Assembly (NCBI RefSeq): GCF_016725325.1
Contig: NZ_CP068083.1
Location: forward strand, 4,340,001 to 4,404,000
Length of the DNA stretch: 64,000 bases
Reading direction: 5' to 3'
Source of the DNA: Sphingobacterium spiritivorum
Lineage (GTDB): Bacteria; Bacteroidota; Bacteroidia; Sphingobacteriales; Sphingobacteriaceae
Under the pieces are notes generated by a model. It saw nothing but the letters and a program-made list of their open reading frames with translations, was not told the origin of the DNA and made no database searches. A program made the translations under genes and the position numbers. Shown piece by piece: positions 60,490-64,000 of this stretch. Every line of letters starts with the position of its first letter. Positions within the stretch are counted from its first letter, which is position 1.

Positions 60490-61160
60490 AGAAGCAACTC
60501 ATAATCCTGCTGTTTATCTGTCTTTCAAAGATGACTTTCGCCCAAAGTTATGTGACGATAATCTACGATGCCAAGCATCTTGCCATTGTAAACGAAAACG
60601 GTGCGGTAAGGCTCGCTTCCGAACAGACCCACAACAATATGCTCGGCAACATCCGTGGACGCATCGACGATATTAACGTCAACCTATCTTCCGTGGTGTT
60701 GGTGCAGAACATGATCCACCGATCACTCGCCGAAGTGGATCGGGCATTGAAGTCCGGCCGCTCCGCGCTCCATATTTCGAGGCTTGTTCAGGACATCGCC
60801 ACCCACAGCACGAAGATGCTTGAAACTGCCAAAGGCGAACCGTGGCTGCTGCTCTTTGCCGAGGCCGCCAGCCGCCAGCTCAAAGACAGGGGCATAAACC
60901 TTGCCGCCGAAGTCTCCGACTTCGTTCTACAGGAGGGAAAAAACGTGCTGATGGACTACGAAAAAAGAGACCACCTCATGCGGAAGATCATTCTCGAACT
61001 GAAAGTCATACGCGCATTGGTGTTCAGTATGGAGAGGTCAATGTACTATGCCAAGATCAACGGCGTAGTGAAAATGGCGAACCCATACCGAAACTTTATC
61101 AACATGGACAAACGCAAAGCGGACGAGATCATACGGAACTATTATCTACTAAAGGACTGA
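60486..61160 (+). CDS. Secreted conjugation protein in the VirB5 position, copy 3
   Basis: A 224-residue helical protein with a signal peptide (LLFICLSKMTFAQ). Its C-terminal block from residue 117 (GEPWLLLFAEAASRQLK, LAAEVSDFVLQEGKNVLMD, FSMERSMYYAK, NPYRNFINMDKRKADEIIRN) is closely similar to the copy at 59171. Tandem duplication is likely. Function unknown. Confidence 0.68.
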   Translation: MKKQLIILLFICLSKMTFAQSYVTIIYDAKHLAIVNENGAVRLASEQTHNNMLGNIRGRIDDINVNLSSVVLVQNMIHRSLAEVDRALKSGRSALHISRLVQDIATHSTKMLETAKGEPWLLLFAEAASRQLKDRGINLAAEVSDFVLQEGKNVLMDYEKRDHLMRKIILELKVIRALVFSMERSMYYAKINGVVKMANPYRNFINMDKRKADEIIRNYYLLKD

Positions 61161-61246
61161 ACATGAAACCATCATGATTTATTCAAACCATCTAATGGAA
61201 TGAATAAATCCGATAGCTTCATCACCATTTAAAAACAATTATTTCG

Positions 61247-62032
61247 ATGAAAAAGATAAATATCATTTGGCTACTGCTGTTCCTATTTTCCACGGGAACA
61301 ATGGCGCAGAACGTGAAGCGACAGACCGATAAACATATCGTAAATCAACAGGAACGCATGGTTCATAAGCAATGGGATCGAAAGAAGTTTACGCCAACAA
61401 GTGGTTTTCTCGGTCTAAACTATCAATATTGGCTCACCTGGGCGTGGCATCCAAACTACAACAAGACCGACCGCCGACCGTTGAGCGGTACAGGGCCACA
61501 GACCTTGCGCATGGGTATGGTACTGGCCATGCAACAAACGGACGAAGCCTATAAAAAGCATACGGACACCATCCGCAATGTAGCGGTGACCGAAGCCCTC
61601 AATTATTCCGGTCTGGTCACGGATGCCGACCCCTTATGGTTACTTTATTACCGCAGGGAGTTTGGAAACCTAACGGGCGACACGGACACCGATCCGCTCG
61701 CCGGACTTTCACCGGACGTCGGGGATTATTTGAGGAACAAAGGTCTATTGGAATGGTACAACGAAGAACGTGCGGAACTCAAAGAACGGTTGGAAGCTGC
61801 CCGAACGACCACGCTCGACCGTGGTAGCCGTATCATGGCTTACCACCGTTTGCTTGGGGAACACCGGAAACTTCTGTCCGCATGGGAAGCAAAAAAGAAC
61901 TATGCCGCCAAATTCCTTTTATTGAGCAAAAGCCGTGACCGTCTGCAAAGTGAGAACCCCGATCTGCCGGAGTTTTCTGGCGGTCGTTCCGATGTACAAA
62001 TTGCAGAGGACATCCTAAAAAGAAACCAATAA
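61247..62032 (+). CDS. Secreted conjugation-locus protein (DUF5045-like)
   Basis: A 261-residue protein with a signal peptide (INIIWLLLFLFSTGTMAQ). It has an aromatic stretch (GFLGLNYQYWLTWAWHPNY) and a helical C-terminal half (YNEERAELKERLEAART). It lies between the VirB5-position genes and traJ, and such proteins are frequent there in Bacteroidota ICEs. Role unknown, probably periplasmic. Confidence 0.65.
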   Translation: MKKINIIWLLLFLFSTGTMAQNVKRQTDKHIVNQQERMVHKQWDRKKFTPTSGFLGLNYQYWLTWAWHPNYNKTDRRPLSGTGPQTLRMGMVLAMQQTDEAYKKHTDTIRNVAVTEALNYSGLVTDADPLWLLYYRREFGNLTGDTDTDPLAGLSPDVGDYLRNKGLLEWYNEERAELKERLEAARTTTLDRGSRIMAYHRLLGEHRKLLSAWEAKKNYAAKFLLLSKSRDRLQSENPDLPEFSGGRSDVQIAEDILKRNQ

Positions 62033-62050
62033 CCAAAATCAGATTACTTT

Positions 62051-63193
62051 ATGGACTTTATCAACATGACGGGGCTAATGCCCCGTTTTTTATTGCAGGG
62101 AAATCCTGTAAATGTGCCGGACTCGTTTAAAGATACGTTCAATTTTTTACAGGGGAACGGTGTCTATGAGGAGGGTGTTATGCACTTTCTCAAAGGCATG
62201 AAAAACACGATATGGACGCACTTCGATACATTCATCACCGATGCACAGGCCCTTGCCGCCATTTTCATGCTCATATTCTTTGCCATCAAATCATACGAAA
62301 TGATGGCGGGCGACAAAAAAATGGAAATCATGCCTTTGTTACGCCCGTTCGGGCTTGTAATGGTCATCATCTGGTGGGGAACGTTCACCCGCATACTTGC
62401 ATATCCCACGGACATTGTTGCCACCAAAACGGAAAGCCTGTTTGACAGCGGGCAGATCGAAGTTAACAACCTACGCCTGCAACGTGCAAAACTCATGGTT
62501 GACGTTGCCGATCAACTGACCACCATACAGGCCGAAACCGAGATCGCCGAAAAAGAAGCGGATACGTGGTACGGTCAGGCGTGGGATGCGGTCACCTCAA
62601 CGGTAAAGGAGGGTTTTGCTTCGGTATGGAACCCAATCGTTGAACTTAAAAACCGTATGCAAGTGGGGTTACAGCTACTGGCGACCTATACCTTAGAAAC
62701 GTTGGCCGTCTGGGTATTGCGCATCTGCGTTTATATCATCTTCATTATCCAGATTCTCTATTCGACCATCCTCATCATTTTAGGCCCGTTTAGTGTTGCC
62801 GTAAGTATCCTGCCTGCCTTTAGGGACTCCTTTGGTACGTGGATAGCCCGGTTTATCGCCGTTAACCTGTATTCGGGCATTGCCTATCTGGTCATGCACG
62901 TAGCCAGTCTATTCCAACAGTATGCAATGGAAGCCGAGATTACAAGGTATCAACAACTCCTTGAAAGCACGGGCGACACATTGGAGAAAATGGGCTGGTT
63001 TGCGGGCAACGGGATTTTAAGTTTCGGTATCGTCATCGTGACATTCCTGATCGGAGGACTGACCATGCTCACCGTACCGAGTATCAGCACATGGATTGTA
63101 TCGACAAGTGGTATCACTTCGGCCGCAAGCACAATGGGGCGTGGAGCATCCAATATGGGCCGTGCCGCAAGAAAGATAATCGCCAAGTTTTAA
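62051..63193 (+). CDS. traJ: TraJ conjugative transfer protein (VirB6-like)
   Basis: A 380-residue polytopic inner-membrane protein with about six or seven membrane segments. Features are the N-terminal periplasmic stretch, ALAAIFMLIFFAIKSYEMMA, and a C-terminal Gly/Ser/Ala-rich tail (TSAASTMGRGASNMGRAARK). It corresponds to VirB6/TrbL and is annotated TraJ in Bacteroidota ICEs. Confidence 0.88.
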   Translation: MDFINMTGLMPRFLLQGNPVNVPDSFKDTFNFLQGNGVYEEGVMHFLKGMKNTIWTHFDTFITDAQALAAIFMLIFFAIKSYEMMAGDKKMEIMPLLRPFGLVMVIIWWGTFTRILAYPTDIVATKTESLFDSGQIEVNNLRLQRAKLMVDVADQLTTIQAETEIAEKEADTWYGQAWDAVTSTVKEGFASVWNPIVELKNRMQVGLQLLATYTLETLAVWVLRICVYIIFIIQILYSTILIILGPFSVAVSILPAFRDSFGTWIARFIAVNLYSGIAYLVMHVASLFQQYAMEAEITRYQQLLESTGDTLEKMGWFAGNGILSFGIVIVTFLIGGLTMLTVPSISTWIVSTSGITSAASTMGRGASNMGRAARKIIAKF

Positions 63194-63215
63194 CCCCTTT
63201 TAAACACGCAATGCT

Positions 63216-63836
63216 ATGATAATAAAAAATATTGAAGCCAAGATCAGGCTTGCCACCTTTATTGCCGGGGCAAGTCTGATTGCCGCCGTGCTCATGGTGA
63301 TGACAGTATCTTTTTTTGCCTACAAACAGGTAGGCAATGCACGTAAATCCGTGTATATACTTGACGCTAACAACGTTCCCATGTCTGCAAGCCAGACCGA
63401 TGTTGAAGTAAACAGACCCATCGAGTACCGTACACATATCAACCTTTTCCATTCACTATTTTTTACGCTCGCACCGGACGATAAATTCATCGAATACCAG
63501 ATGCGAAAAGCCATGTACCTGATCGATGAATCCGGTGCATTGCAGTACAACAACCTGCGGGAAAAGGGATTTTTCAATTCCGTGCTGTCGTCCAGTTCCG
63601 TTCTCACCATCCAGACCGATTCCATCCATGTCGATCCGGTGAAAAAGTACTTCCGCTACTATGGTAAACAGACCATAGATCGGCGTAGCTCGACGGTAGT
63701 ACGCACATTGGTCACGGAGGGCTATTTGCGAGACCTTGACGTGCGTACGGAGAACAATGGTCACGGTATATTGATAACCCGATGGAAAACGCTCGAAAAC
63801 AAAGACATCAGCTATGTTCAAAAAAATAACTTCTAA
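63216..63836 (+). CDS. traK: TraK conjugative transfer protein (VirB8-like)
   Basis: A 206-residue protein with one N-terminal membrane segment (ATFIAGASLIAAVLMVMTVS) and a periplasmic domain with the TraK pattern (VNRPIEYRTHINLFHSLFFT, LAPDDKFIEYQMRKAMYLID, GYLRDLDVRTENNGHGI). TraK resembles VirB8 by fold and position. It overlaps the next gene by 23 bp. Confidence 0.9.
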   Translation: MIIKNIEAKIRLATFIAGASLIAAVLMVMTVSFFAYKQVGNARKSVYILDANNVPMSASQTDVEVNRPIEYRTHINLFHSLFFTLAPDDKFIEYQMRKAMYLIDESGALQYNNLREKGFFNSVLSSSSVLTIQTDSIHVDPVKKYFRYYGKQTIDRRSSTVVRTLVTEGYLRDLDVRTENNGHGILITRWKTLENKDISYVQKNNF

Positions 63837-64000
63837 CCGCTCGCCCGACACAACGGTGTGGACAGCATTTTACAGGGAGTTTGGCAAGTATATCGATGGT
63901 GGCATCGTACGTTCCAAACGGTTCCTTGAAGCCCGACCACGTACGGTATTTTTTGCAATGGTGGTAAGCATTCTCGTTTCCGTTGGATGCTTTCTTTTTC
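63814..64000 (+). CDS. Next transfer gene (TraL-position), 5' end only
   Basis: The first 62 codons of a gene cut by the window edge, beginning MFKKITSNRSPDTTVWTAFY. A membrane segment (VFFAMVVSILVSVGCFLF) starts at about residue 46. By position it would be the TraL or TraM-type protein of the operon, but too little is visible to name it. It overlaps traK by 23 bp. Confidence 0.7.
   Translation, partial: MFKKITSNRSPDTTVWTAFYREFGKYIDGGIVRSKRFLEARPRTVFFAMVVSILVSVGCFLF

Larger units (their letters stand above)
32775..64000 (+). mobile_element. Integrative conjugative element (left part), inserted at tRNA-CAT
   Basis: From the tRNA 3' end to the window edge the sequence reads as one Bacteroidota ICE: tyrosine integrase, metal-efflux and other cargo, RteC-like and HTH regulators, primase-like proteins, methyltransferase, mobA/mobB, then traA, B, E, F, G, J and K homologues. 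The left end is placed in the tRNA T-arm/acceptor region, the usual core for such integrases. The right end and the matching repeat lie outside the window, so the exact core is unproven. Confidence 0.88.

Overview
The window looks like chromosome from a member of the Bacteroidota, most likely a Sphingobacterium-type Sphingobacteriaceae. Signs are promoters of the TTG-N20-TAnnTTTG kind, a short primary sigma factor without region 1.1, SusC/TonB-style receptors with a carboxypeptidase-like N-terminal domain, and conjugation genes of the Bacteroidota Tra type. The genus is inferred from general resemblance; no database was searched.

Positions 1 to about 32,700 are ordinary chromosome. The left end has an ECF sigma factor with two small dimeric-barrel proteins. 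A stretch of redox and detoxification genes follows, in which three HxlR regulators each stand divergent to the gene they probably control (nitroreductase, quinone-reductase-like protein, VOC protein). The TCA genes acnB and icd are nearby. Between them is a four-gene minus-strand operon, mesX-mesD-bile-acid-type transporter-old yellow enzyme, preceded by a clear cobalamin riboswitch. This is a folate-independent, B12-independent methionine synthase module that would be shut off when B12 is present. Next come housekeeping genes (cation/proton antiporter, FtsX/LolC-type permease, fmt, rpoD, an M16 peptidase, xerD), a His-rich/TonB receptor/His-rich lipoprotein cluster probably for metal uptake, tRNA-Leu(CAA), tRNA-Arg(CCG), rpsU with an unusually strong Shine-Dalgarno sequence, and a HAD phosphatase.

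At about 32,790 an integrative conjugative element (ICE) begins at the 3' end of a CAT-anticodon tRNA gene. A broken 5' half of the same tRNA lies 130 bp upstream. The element runs past the right edge of the window. Its order is: tyrosine integrase; a metal-efflux cargo (His-rich proteins, HupE/UreJ-like protein, membrane anchor protein, RND pump fused to a TolC-like channel, adaptor); other cargo (transglutaminase-like protein, DUF6122-like protein, MFS exporter); two RteC-like proteins and small regulators; two Toprim/primase-like proteins; a degenerate short-period repeat and a large inverted repeat (candidate oriT); a cytosine-5 methyltransferase containing a long overlapping reading frame; mobA/mobB; and the traA-to-traK transfer operon with the start of the next gene. 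The transfer genes are tightly packed, often with 4-bp overlaps, and look more GC-rich than the chromosome.

The most interesting items are the out-of-frame ORF inside the methyltransferase gene, the riboswitch-controlled MesD/MesX operon with its two extra genes, the repeat and inverted-repeat region upstream of the mobilization genes, and the tandem tRNA relic at the ICE boundary.
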